From: Gnetum montanum
Lineage: Eukaryota > Streptophyta > Gnetopsida > Gnetales > Gnetaceae
Direction of reading: 5' to 3'
DNA length: 64,000 nucleotides
Assembly (NCBI GenBank): GCA_015680685.1
Contig: MNCI01003446.1
Coordinates: forward strand, 1 to 64,000
The translations under genes were made by a program, and so were the position numbers. The notes under the pieces were generated by a model. That model was not told the origin of the DNA, did no database searches, and worked only from the letters and a program-made list of their open reading frames with translations. The stretch's first letter is position 1, and each line of letters starts with the position of its first letter. Below, in pieces: positions 33,792-43,781 of this stretch.

Positions 33792-34466
33792 NNNNNNNNN
33801 NNNNNNNNNNNNNNNNNNNNNNNNNNNNNNNNNNNNNNNNNNNNNNNNNNNNNNNNNNNNNNNNNNNNNNNNNNNNNNNNNNNNNNNNNNNNNNNNNNNN
33901 NNNNNNNNNNNNNNNNNNNNNNNNNNNNNNNNNNNNNNNNNNNNNNNNNNNNNNNNNNNNNNNNNNNNNNNNNNNNNNNNNNNNNNNNNNNNNNNNNNNN
34001 NNNNNNNNNNNNNNNNNNNNNNNNNNNNNNNNNNNNNNNNNNNNNNNNNNNNNNNNNNNNNNNNNNNNNNNNNNNNNNNNNNNNNNNNNNNNNNNNNNNN
34101 NNNNNNNNNNNNNNNNNNNNNNNNNNNNNNNNNNNNNNNNNNNNNNNNNNNNNNNNNNNNNNNNNNNNNNNNNNNNNNNNNNNNNNNNNNNNNNNNNNNN
34201 NNNNNNNNNNNNNNNNNNNNNNNNNNNNNNNNNNNNNNNNNNNNNNNNNNNNNNNNNNNNNNNNNNNNNNNNNNNNNNNNNNNNNNNNNNNNNNNNNNNN
34301 NNNNNNNNNNNNNNNNNNNNNNNNNNNNNNNNNNNNNNNNNNNNNNNNNNNNNNNNNNNNNNNNNNNNNNNNNNNNNNNNNNNNNNNNNNNNNNNNNNNN
34401 NNNNNNNNNNNNNNNNNNNNNNNNNNNNNNNNNNNNNNNNNNNNNNNNNNNNNNNNNNNNNNNNNN
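33792..34466. other. Assembly gap, 675 Ns
   Basis: A run of N with no sequence. Any reading frame drawn through it is artificial. Confidence 1.
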
Positions 34467-34685
34467 TTGTAGTTCACACACAACGCAATTGTTACATTTT
34501 ACACAACCACACGCCGCAATAGCACACACACATACTCACATTAACTATTGAGTCTATTTGGAGGTATCTAGGCCTTGGTGTTGCCAGAGACCAGCAGGTA
34601 CCTAAATCCTGTTCGAGGACACTTGTTGGCGGTCGCGTCCCAAACGATCGCCAACAGCGAGCAATATCTTTTTTCACTATGGTGA
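34467..34685. other. Segment right of gap with hairpin
   Basis: It contains a CA-rich stretch (about 34476-34540) and an imperfect inverted repeat at 34624-34656. The arms TGTTGGCGGTCG and CGATCGCCAACA pair at 11 of 12 positions with a 9-base loop. The terminal TGTTG...CAACA could mark the edge of an inserted element. It is not coding. Confidence 0.5.
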
Positions 34686-37436
34686 CATAAAGAAGGCACA
34701 ACGCTGGCTTGGCTATAACCTTCGGGAGGCTAGCCTAATGGACCTATTCTTGTCCATAACCCCTGATGTTACTGCAAATGAAATGTTGACCTTAGTTAAC
34801 TCCTTCAATGAAGAAGCTGAGCATCTCTGCATACGCATGCGTAACGTGCGCGTAAACTTTGACATCGACGCTCAACTGTTCACCAATCTCTTCGGGGTCC
34901 CCTCCGATGGCTTTCCTATAGAGGAAAAGTAGAAGAGGAGCACCAAATACTAGGAAAGGATAGAGGAGTGGCTAGGGGTTAGGAAGGAGGCCAAAGGGAT
35001 TCCTACCGATGGGATTGAGTTGGCGGTGGCCAACACCATTTACCCTCTTTTCCAAGCCCAGGCCTTCCCCAAGACACTCTCCCAAGGGAGATTCCTCACT
35101 ATAGAGCAAGCTTGCATTATGCGAGAGGTCATGGAGGAGGGGACGCGATTCAATTGGGCCAGCTATTTTGCCGAAGGCCTGCGCGTTGAAATGGTCAAGC
35201 TTTGCAAGAAGATTAAGTTCCGTTTTAACGTGCATTTTTCCTTTTTCATAGCTTGCTTCCGACGTTTTGCCAAGTTTCTAGTTGTCCAAAGAGATGGAGT
35301 TTGGATGCAGCAGGACCGCAACCAGATTTCTAAACCATGGATTTTCCATATTTTTAGCATTGTCTGATCGCGGGACCCTCCTAAAGTGATCGGGGAGTCG
35401 TTATCTATAATGACTAGGGACATGGTGGTGCCTCAAACATGGGGTCAAGACAGCGTGGGTGGGGCACTCCCTTCCTATACTGGCGATGCATCAAGGGCAA
35501 AGCGCCTAGCGGCTAAAATAGTGGACTCGTTGGTGCCTTGGAAGAAGCCTCGTTTAACCAAGGAGTCTACTGAGCCAGTAAGTAGTGCGAGGCAAAAGAT
35601 GCAGGTCAAGTTTCAGAGGAGTAATCCTCCAGTAGGTAAGCAAAGGAATGTGCTAATAGTTACATTCATGCTACATATAGACACTTTTCTGTCGCAATTT
35701 ATTAAACTAGAGCAAAATTTTGTGGTAACTGAGAATGTTGTGTGATAGCGAAGGAGAAGGTTGTAGAAAGGTTAACCCCTGAAATAGGGGCTATGGTTTT
35801 GCGGGGCAAGGAATAGACTCCAACCTTGGAAGAAGAGGTTGTAGTAGTCAACCAAGCAAGCAGCGCGTAGGTTCCTGCGCATGAGAAGGGAGCAGCAATG
35901 GAAGATGCCAAAGTCCCTTCGGCCCACACAAGAAGAGGTAAATGATTTGTGACTCTGTGAGGCTAACTTTTATAGCGTACTCGACTCTAGGCAATTACTT
36001 CTAAAGGTTATATTGGTCATCATAATGTTTCAATTATGTCTTCATATGGAACTTGTTTTGCATAATAGGTGACCAGGACATGTGCATGTCAACGATGGTG
36101 ACTCGATCCTCGTGCGAATTTCCTGATAAATTCACCTTTATGGAAGGGGTTGTCCAAGACATGATCGGTCTCTTGGAGCAAATCGATCTTGAAGTGGGTA
36201 CATCACGATCATTACGCAGAAGTTGTTCCATTGTGGTATTGTGTTATCTAATTATGCCTAATTTCCATGTTATGTTATTAGGATCTCGACTCAGGTGGGA
36301 TCCATCGAAGCCTATTGATCTAGACACCACCAAACCCTCCTTGGAAGAGATCGTTGTGCTGTGCAGCAATTATGATGAAATGCGTAAATGTGCGGTATAC
36401 TCAACTCGCTCCTTGTGGGAATGTTAAAGCGTAAACGAGGACCTTTGGAAAAGATTGCAAAGGTCGGAGAAAGAGAGAGCGGCTCTAGGTGATGAAGTGG
36501 GGGACTTGAGGTTACGGAATGAATTCCTGCAAGCTCAAGGGATGGGCAATGAGGACTGGTGGACGGCTGTTGTAGACTACGTCTGTTATTGGACAGTCTT
36601 CTGAAACAGTGTCCAGACTACCATGAACTAGTTGAGCAGCAGATGCAAATGGACCTCCTAGCTCAACAGAATCATGACTGGAAGGATTATAGCGCAAGTG
36701 TGCAGGAATGGGGGCAAACGCAAAAAGATCATAAAAATGTCTATAAGCAGGACTGTGCTACCTATTTTCAATAGTACAGGGACTCTACCATTGAGGCTCA
36801 GTCTCTTCAACTATTCCTTGATGTTATTGGTGCTTCCAGTGCATTTAAAAAGTTCCATGAGCAAGTGACGGTGAGTACCTCTCCAAAAAGGGAAATGACT
36901 CTTCCTTGAGGGGAGACAATCATCCCTTCCTTCTTCCCTGAACCACCTAGCTAGACTCCTATGGAAAAAGGGAAGATCAAGGTCAAAGCTAATCTAGGAG
37001 AAGGGGTTTGGTCTGAGCTTGCCGAGGATGAGATTATGAAACGTCTGTGGATTGGCTTAGAATAAATTCCATTTGCTACTGATGCAGGACCATCACAGGT
37101 GAGTGTTTGTTTTATTATGCCTTTTATCATACCTAGTTTTGATCGTGATGTCAGTATACGTGTTATGTATAATTGCAGGAATGACCTGTGGAGGTTCCTC
37201 AACGAGACGAACGTAATGTGGATGACAGTCCTCACGAAGGGGGTTTGCAAGGGATAGAGTGTAATGGTGGTGATCAACGCCATGTCAAACAAATTCATAT
37301 AGAAGAGCTTGGTAGGGAGGACCACCTTCATGAAGAGATTCCACCTGAAAAAGATGGCCCCTATGAGGACGATTTGCTCAGGATGGAGATTGAACTGAGG
37401 GACACGGGTGACAGTGGGGACAAAGGAGATGCATAG
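34686..37436 (+). pseudogene. Opposite-strand spliced gene in Tat-2, 3' exons
   Basis: A long frame from about 34686 to 35635 contains LFTNLFGVPSDGFPI and AKRLAAKIVDSLVPWKKPRL, with a few stops. Four introns follow: 35636-35748 (113 nt), 35938-36068 (131 nt) and 36198-36281 (84 nt), all phase 1 with GT-AG ends, then 37099-37178 (80 nt, phase 0). Each junction joins two open frames. The 36282-37098 exon has a charged coiled-coil stretch (RSEKERAALGDEVGDL) and one frameshift near 36570, then GVWSELAEDEI and DAGPSQ. The last exon (37179-37436) is strongly acidic (YEDDLLRMEIELRDTGDSGD) and ends at 37436. Tat-1 and the right-edge copy (62079-64000) share these exons. Function unknown. The FGVP...I stretch is loosely like plant mobile-domain proteins, which is only a suggestion. 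Confidence 0.75.
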
Positions 37437-38479
37437 TGTGGTTGTATTGGCCACAGTCCATTTTTTTTATTTTTATGATGGGAAAGACAGTATTTTTTCT
37501 TTGACATTTTAATGCAAATTTGGTCTAAGTTAATGTTCTTTTGCTCTTGCTATTGTCATTTTATGCAAAGTGTAAATGAGTAGGTTTTGGTGCTATGAGA
37601 AATGGTAGATAGTTTTAAGTGTGTAGCGTAAATGAAATTACTATTTTAAAGTCATTGCAAGGTACTAGATGATTCAGGTGTAGAGCATAAATAAGAAAAC
37701 TAGCTTTAGGCCATTTCGGGCCTTATATAGTTCAAGCGTAAATTGTGATTTAAATAGGAAGTTTAATGTCATTGCGGGCCATGGACATATGTGTGAAAAA
37801 AATAAAATACATGACACTAGGTCACCAGTTTTAAGCTTCAGCAGGCTACGATTAGTTTTAGGCCATCTTGGGCCATGTATAGTTTTAGGTCATTTCGGGC
37901 CATGGGTAGTTTTAGGTCATTTCGGGCCAAGGGGAGTTTTAGGCCATTTTGGGCCAAGGGTAGTTTTAGGCCATTTTGGGCCATGGGTAGTTTTAGGCCA
38001 TTTCGGGCCAAGGGTGTGGTGCGTGAAAGAGTAAATAAGATTAAATTGCCAGTCTTAAGCCATGGCAGGCTACGATTAGTTTAAGGCCATTTCGGGCCAT
38101 GTATAGTTTTAGGCCATTTCGGGCCATGGCTATAACTCAGGTGCAAAGCTTACATGATTAATTTTAGATAAATTTAAGAGTGACAAAGATAACTAGTGGG
38201 AGCGTGAAAACATAAGTGTAAATGAGAACAACTAGTGGAAGCATAAAAATAAGCATAAGCATAAAAACAAGATGAGTGTTTATAAAGCAAAGATGGGATA
38301 TCATGATGAAAGAAAACACACATAAACTGTACGGCAATCAGATGACCAAGCTTAATGGCTAGCCTTGTAATTGTTTCTTGATCATTTTTATTTTTGGTGA
38401 CGCATAAAGACAAGGGGATTTACCACCCTTTTCCTTCACATCATACTCTTCCTCTGGGAATGGTAGTTTAGCCCAAGCT
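37437..38479. repeat. Tat-2 spacer with 27-bp repeats
   Basis: Non-coding region between the opposite-strand gene's 3' end and the protease. Degenerate 'TTTTAGGCCATTTCGGGCC' units begin at about 37690 and become a regular array at 37853-38130. The equivalent stretch in Tat-1 is 18961-19811. Confidence 0.7.
37853..38130. repeat. 27-bp tandem repeat, 6 + 2 units
   Basis: Six uninterrupted 27-bp units start at 37853, 37880, 37907, 37934, 37961 and 37988 (to 38014). Two more lie at 38077-38103 and 38104-38130. Consensus begins TAGTTTTAGGCCATTTCGGG. Both blocks are preceded by a GCAGGCTACGAT segment, so the array shows a higher-order duplication. In one frame it encodes repeated LGHFGP, which is a by-product of the repeat. 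Confidence 0.92.
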
Positions 38480-39690
38480 AGGCTATCATCAACCACTGTT
38501 TCGATTTGTTCGAGTATTCAGATAGGGGGCTAATCTTCAGAAATTTTCATTTCTGACCCCTGTTTCATTTCTATGTTGTTAACAACCTAAGGGGTTATTT
38601 CATCACCATGAATGACCACTTCTCCTCCTACGTAGGGCATATGGATCTCTTGATATATAGGTGATGAAACTGCCCTCAGTTGAGCCAACCAAGACCTCCC
38701 CAGGATCAAGTTGAAGCCAGGCATCTCTTCGATGACAATGAAGGTTGCGTCTGTGGAGAATTGCTCCCCTACCACAAAGTTGATGTGCATAGTACCATTG
38801 ACTTGCACTCATGCCCCGTTGAACGACTTTAAACATGACATCATGGTAGGACTGATATGATCGATCAGACCTAGCTTATCCACTATGGGATAGGGGTTGA
38901 CATTAGCGGTCATCCCATCATCCACATGTACCCTCCGAATTTGGTGTTGACCAACCCGAATGGTGATGAACATGGGCGCCGTTGTCACATGACCTTTTTC
39001 TGGGTCATCCTTAATGGATTCGTCATGAAAGGTGAACAAGGAAGGCCCAAGTTTCTCAGCCACGTGAGGAAGCATAATGGAATGAATCACTTCTTCATCT
39101 ACAGGTAAGCTTTTGTCCGCGGGTATGGATATTAGCATGTGAACCATAGCCTCACGATGTTTCTATGACATCATGAGTAAGTCATAAAGGCTCATTGTTG
39201 TATATTTTTGTTTTACAACCTATTTCATTTGCGTAAAGGTGTCGAAGAGATCCCACCCACGATCTAGCTGCTTGTCACCCTTTTCCTCTTCCATTCACCC
39301 TAAGAAACGAATTTCTTAGGGAGGAGTGACATTTGATCTAGGGCTGTGTTCCTTTTGGCTAGGAGTAGATGGTTGTGTTTGCATAACTTCGCCATTTTTA
39401 TAAAATGGGGTCAAGGGTACAGAAGTGAGGGGTTTAGGCTTGGGAAAACCCAGCGTAAGACGGTCCTTGGCTATACTAGTTGTCATACCTCCTTCTTCTT
39501 TTCCATTAAGTTGGGATCGGGAGCTTGACTTGGAGGTTTGCCCTTGTGTAGGAGGGGCTGTTGATGGTTTTGACACCCTGATGACAAAGGGAGCCTTAGG
39601 CATAGGAGTGGGCTGGGCCGCGACTTTATCGACAGCAGGTTGTTCAGAATTTGTCTGAGAAGGGGCTCAAAGGATAAAAGGTTGCCGTGG
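38480..39690 (-). pseudogene. Tat-2 aspartic protease region
   Basis: The 39147-38809 frame carries RRVHVDDGMTANVNPYPIVD, containing the protease DDG site. The 38808-38587 frame carries FNLILGRSWLAQLRAVSSP. One stop and one frame change separate them. A Pro/Ser-rich linker (39603-39316) precedes. It aligns residue by residue with Tat-1 18278-18885. Confidence 0.82.
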
Positions 39691-42120
39691 AGCACCACTT
39701 GTTGATGCTATTGGATTCGTTGTTTGGGGAATGCGAGGATGCATTCGTAGCATGAAAGGTTGTTTCGGCTATGCCCGATTATCGCCCTCTACTCCTACCA
39801 CGTTAATTGTATACCCTGCGTTATTTGCATTTAACACGTCTTGGTACACATGCAGAGCTTGGTTTTCTGGGTGAGCTGGACTACTGTTGTCTAGGATTAG
39901 GTCACATTGATTGATCATGTGTTGAATGTCATCTTTCAATGCCTAGCAGTAATCCATGTCATGACCACACAATTGATGGTAGTCGTAGAATCGGTCTAGC
40001 CTAAAGTTCTTAGGAACGGGTGGTTCATTAAGTTTGGCCAAGGAGGGGTTCTTGAGTAACTCACAATGGTGCCTGTGACGTTGTAGGGCCTCCTCAGACA
40101 CCACATTGTGTTGGATGTGACTGGTTCCTAGTAATTGCTTTAGAAGTTCTGAAGGCTTCATAGGTAGAGTTGCATAATTTGAGCAGTCCTTATGCTCAAA
40201 TTTTGGCCTCAGTTGTAGGGGTGCTTCGAGGGCAGAAGGAGCTTCTTGGTTGGTGCCATTTAAGCTAGTTGTTGGCTCGGCTAGCTCTGCAGTCATTTTC
40301 TTGTTGTTGTTATTTTTCTTCTTGGCCCCCTCAGCAACTATCACTACTGTTGTTGTCACAGCTTTTCCTTTGTTCTTACCCTTGTTGTGGGCATTTTTGT
40401 AGACTACATACATAGGATCTTTACTAGCCTCCGCCACGTCTTGAATGCTCTTAGTCTGAGTAAAGGCTTGGCTGAGGGAACAAGGAGCGAGATAATATAG
40501 CTTAGACTTGATGAAGTCATTGACCGCTCCCTTGAAGATTGTCAATATATGGGCTTCTGTGATGGGTTCACGGATTTCATTCAAGGTAGCGCTTCAGTGC
40601 TGTATAAACTTTTGGACCGACTCAAGCGGGTCTTGCTTAACTCCCATGACCTGGTCCAGTGTGACTTCTCACTTCAGGTTGTATTTGAAACGAGTCACAA
40701 ACTGGGTTAACAGCTCTTCCAAGGTTGAAATGGAAACGTGTGGAAGTGCTCGATACCAATCCAAAGCTTTACTCATTAAGGACATAGCAAAGACACAGAT
40801 TATAGTATGCATCCATTATTGTAGCAATAAGGACTCTGACTTGAAAGTGACGAGGTGGGCGTTGGGATCACCTTCCCTGTTATATTTTGTGAAATGGGGA
40901 AGGGGCATCCTAGGTGGCAATGACAGGTTTGGGACTACTGGGCTAATAGGATCATCATGGGAGAAATCCGTGACTTGTACCATGTCAGAACCAGTAGCCT
41001 TGAGATGCTTGACCTCTTTTGTAAGGGTTTGAATGAGTTGGAAGGCTTGGTCCAGACTCGTAGACGACAAGGTCATTTGTGGAATAGTAGGAGGAGTCAC
41101 ACCAGGTGGAAGAATGGAGGCAACAACTTGGCCGATGGTCGATGCTATTGGGATAGTCCCTATAGGAAGTGTTTCTTAGGGCATCCACCATCTGGTGGTT
41201 GGTGTTGATGGGGCAACCACGATCGGCTGCGCCATTGGGTATGCTATTTGTGTAACCGGGGGCATGGGCAACGATCCTGCAACTAGGTTTAGCACTTGCA
41301 GAACCTGGCTTTGATGGTGGGGATGGTGGTGCATTTGCATAGGATGCACAACAAGAGACATGTTGGGAGCCCACCATGCTGTGGTGGCATGCCCTGTCGT
41401 GTGAATTGGGAGTGTAGTCAGTGTTGTAGGTAATGGCATCGTAGGTATTGCATGCACATGCGGTGACATAGGCACAGGTGTACGATGGGACGGGTTAGGT
41501 GGTTGCACCTACTGGGGAATGATTTGTGATGGACCTTCACCTGGAAGTATAGTCAGGAAAAGAAAATGTAGATGCGGCGAGTGTGGGACTCGATTAGTAT
41601 TGGATAAGGTTAAAGGCATGGTAACCATGAACAACAGATTTATGCAGGATGTCATGGAGGGAGGGGCCATGGTGAAATCAGCATGACTACCTCCCTTAGA
41701 GTGGGAGTCTAGATCATCTTGCCTGTCATGAAGTGCTTCATCGTGAAACAACTTCTCCAATTGTTTCGGTGATGTCTTCGCCATCAGCATTTGATTTAGG
41801 ATCCACCTTTGTTGGTCTGTCGGGGACACACTAGCATCGGGTGAAGGAATATATTCTTTCCCGTTACAGTATATGAACTTGTATTCTCATTTCTCTTCAA
41901 GTTCTTACGGATATAGGGGCAGGCTTGCTGCTAGTTTAGCATAGAGGAAATTGTAATGTTCTCTACGCTGAGTGTGTCCCTCAAGCTCTTTGTTTTGAAG
42001 CTTAAGGGAGTAGCGTGGTCGCACCGGACTAGTTGGTGGCTCGACCACTGGAAGTATAACTTGCATGGTCTAGGGGTTTTCTAGGTTGGCAGTGTCAACA
42101 GCTATGGTTGATGTAACCAT
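39691..42120 (-). pseudogene. gag: Tat-2 gag
   Basis: It starts at the ATG at 42120 (MVTSTIAVDTANLENP). An N-terminal REHYNFLYAKLA...NGKEYIPSPDA segment is followed by a Pro/His/Met-rich region (about 41510-41180). The core is at about 41080-40560 (LDQAFQLIQTLTKEVKHL; FTKYNREGDPNAH; EAHILTIFKGAVNDFIKSKL). After a basic linker comes the zinc-finger-like FYDYHQLCGHDMDYC (about 39985-39943), here with the terminal Cys kept. Stops and frameshifts are spread along it. It matches the Tat-1 gag throughout. Confidence 0.85.
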
Positions 42121-42352
42121 TTTCTATGCGATTTGAAAATAATGATGATAAAGGTAAAGATTGGAAGGACAAAGATGACCTGAGACAATAATCGGGGCTT
42201 TCTATCTCGTAGGATTCCAAAGGAATCATCGAAGCGACCAATCTGCACCACACAATCTTGTAAACAACCTCGGAGGTATTACGTTTACGTTGATTGACGA
42301 TGGGTATAGACAGCTTACAAGACTACCCGTAAAATGCAAATCAGAGGTTCAT

Positions 42353-42370
42353 GCCCTCCTTCTAGCACCA
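42353..42370 (-). promoter_or_regulatory. Tat-2 primer-binding site
   Basis: The minus strand reads TGGTGCTAGAAGGAGGGC, six bases from the LTR end. It is identical to the Tat-1 PBS at 15092-15109. Confidence 0.75.
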
Positions 42371-42376
42371 AAAAAC

Positions 42377-43776
42377 TGTAATGACAGAAAACATCGATTG
42401 CTGGAAATACCAAACGAAAGTCTGTGTACACAGTTTTAACCCCGAATCTGTGTGAGGGCCATGCTGGAGAAAGAAATGAATTCGAGGTGCCCTGAACTGT
42501 CTTGTCGATCAGACAAGGACTTACTTAATTAGTAAAATTTTTGTAATAATTTGATGGAAAAATGATGACTCTTTATGAGGAGATGTAATATTGTTAATCA
42601 AGAAAAAAAATTGAAAATGATGCAAATGATTTAGAGTGATTGCCAAATCCGTATAAATGAGAAGCAAGGAATCAGACTTGTAGAGAGTATGACCACAAGA
42701 TCTGAGATTTAATTTATGAACAAAATATGTTGGATACAATGATTACAGGCAGGCTTCGATTTGGATGAAGCACATACCAGTAGTAAGAAAGAAGATGGAA
42801 CAAGCAAGGGTCAATCTACCTTTTTCTAGCCAATCTGGGTGCAAGGAAGTCAGACCCCAGGGTAGAATATCTATCAGCCGACTATTTCTGATCAAGGGTT
42901 CTTGCCAATCAACTTCGATACTCTCACAATCGCTGATCCTCTTTTGCTCTCTTGCCAACTTTGAAGGAGAAAAATTTTGCCAACCCCCTTTGATCTTCGT
43001 CAACTGGAGCATTTATAAGGTTAGGGTCAAGAGGAAAACGTGGTTTAAGTGATGCATGTCTTGAACTCATAAGATGCCATTAACCTAATGTGTTGTTGAA
43101 GCTTGCAGCGCTATGCTGCGTAGTGCGTCGTAAACTACTCTTGTTTGGGCTTTGGCAACAGACTATCCTTTGATTATGCTATAATACACTAAAGAGCGTA
43201 TTGTGGCATATGAACTACTGATGTCTGAATTGTGTTGTCGTTACTTGCATTACACTGCATTACACTAGATTATGCATCATAGCATAATTTAGTGTAAAAT
43301 AACGAAACTGCAAAAGTTGAAGTATTGTTGTCACGCTTCCTCTATTTCTGATCAAGCCCTTTCAGGGTTTTATTATGCCACACTGCGCAACACAACATAA
43401 TGGGCCCCCTTAACTAGGGAAGAAAATCTGCTGGAATGCACAGTATGCTGCAGATCATTGCTTAAGCCTTGAGATTTTTGCTAGGTTGTCGGAGTCTTAA
43501 ATGTTTGTCATTTTTTGATGCTGCGGTAGACTATCTTTGATATTACGCTGCGTATCGCGGAATTACGCTATGTTGCATAATGTAGCGTAATGTATCAAAT
43601 GTTGAGATTTTGAAATATAGAAAACTTGTAAAGTGGAAGGCTTGCCGTTGTGCACCCATCGTTTTGTTCTGTCTCCTGAAGTTCATTTGTACTCTGCCGT
43701 GCCTTGTCACGACTCCTTGCCTGGGTCTCTAGATTTTGCCAAATCTTCAAGGCCTCGACAATTTTATGGTGTTTCA
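42377..43776 (-). repeat. Tat-2 5' LTR
   Basis: A 1400-bp LTR (TGTAATGACAG...GTGTTTCA in plus order) pairing with 23099-24500. TATAAAT is at 43018-43012 on the minus strand. It is followed by the target duplication ACTAT (43777-43781). Confidence 0.9.
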
Positions 43777-43781
43777 ACTAT
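43777..43781. repeat. Tat-2 target-site duplication, right copy (ACTAT)
   Basis: Perfect partner of 23094-23098. The Tat-1 pol frame resumes at once (CTA AGT CAC GCT). Confidence 0.92.

Noticed and set aside
33722-34551. Five long open frames on both strands of 231-266 codons
   Set aside because: They consist almost wholly of unknown residues from the 675-base gap and have no evidential value.
36951-37454. A 167-codon minus-strand frame in Tat-2
   Set aside because: It shadows the last two exons of the plus-strand gene and is not conserved as a frame in Tat-1.
37789-38034. Open frame with repeated LGHFGP units that looks like a repeat protein
   Set aside because: It is the translation of a 27-bp non-coding tandem repeat, whose unit is divisible by three. 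Tat-1 has a different repeat there with no such frame.
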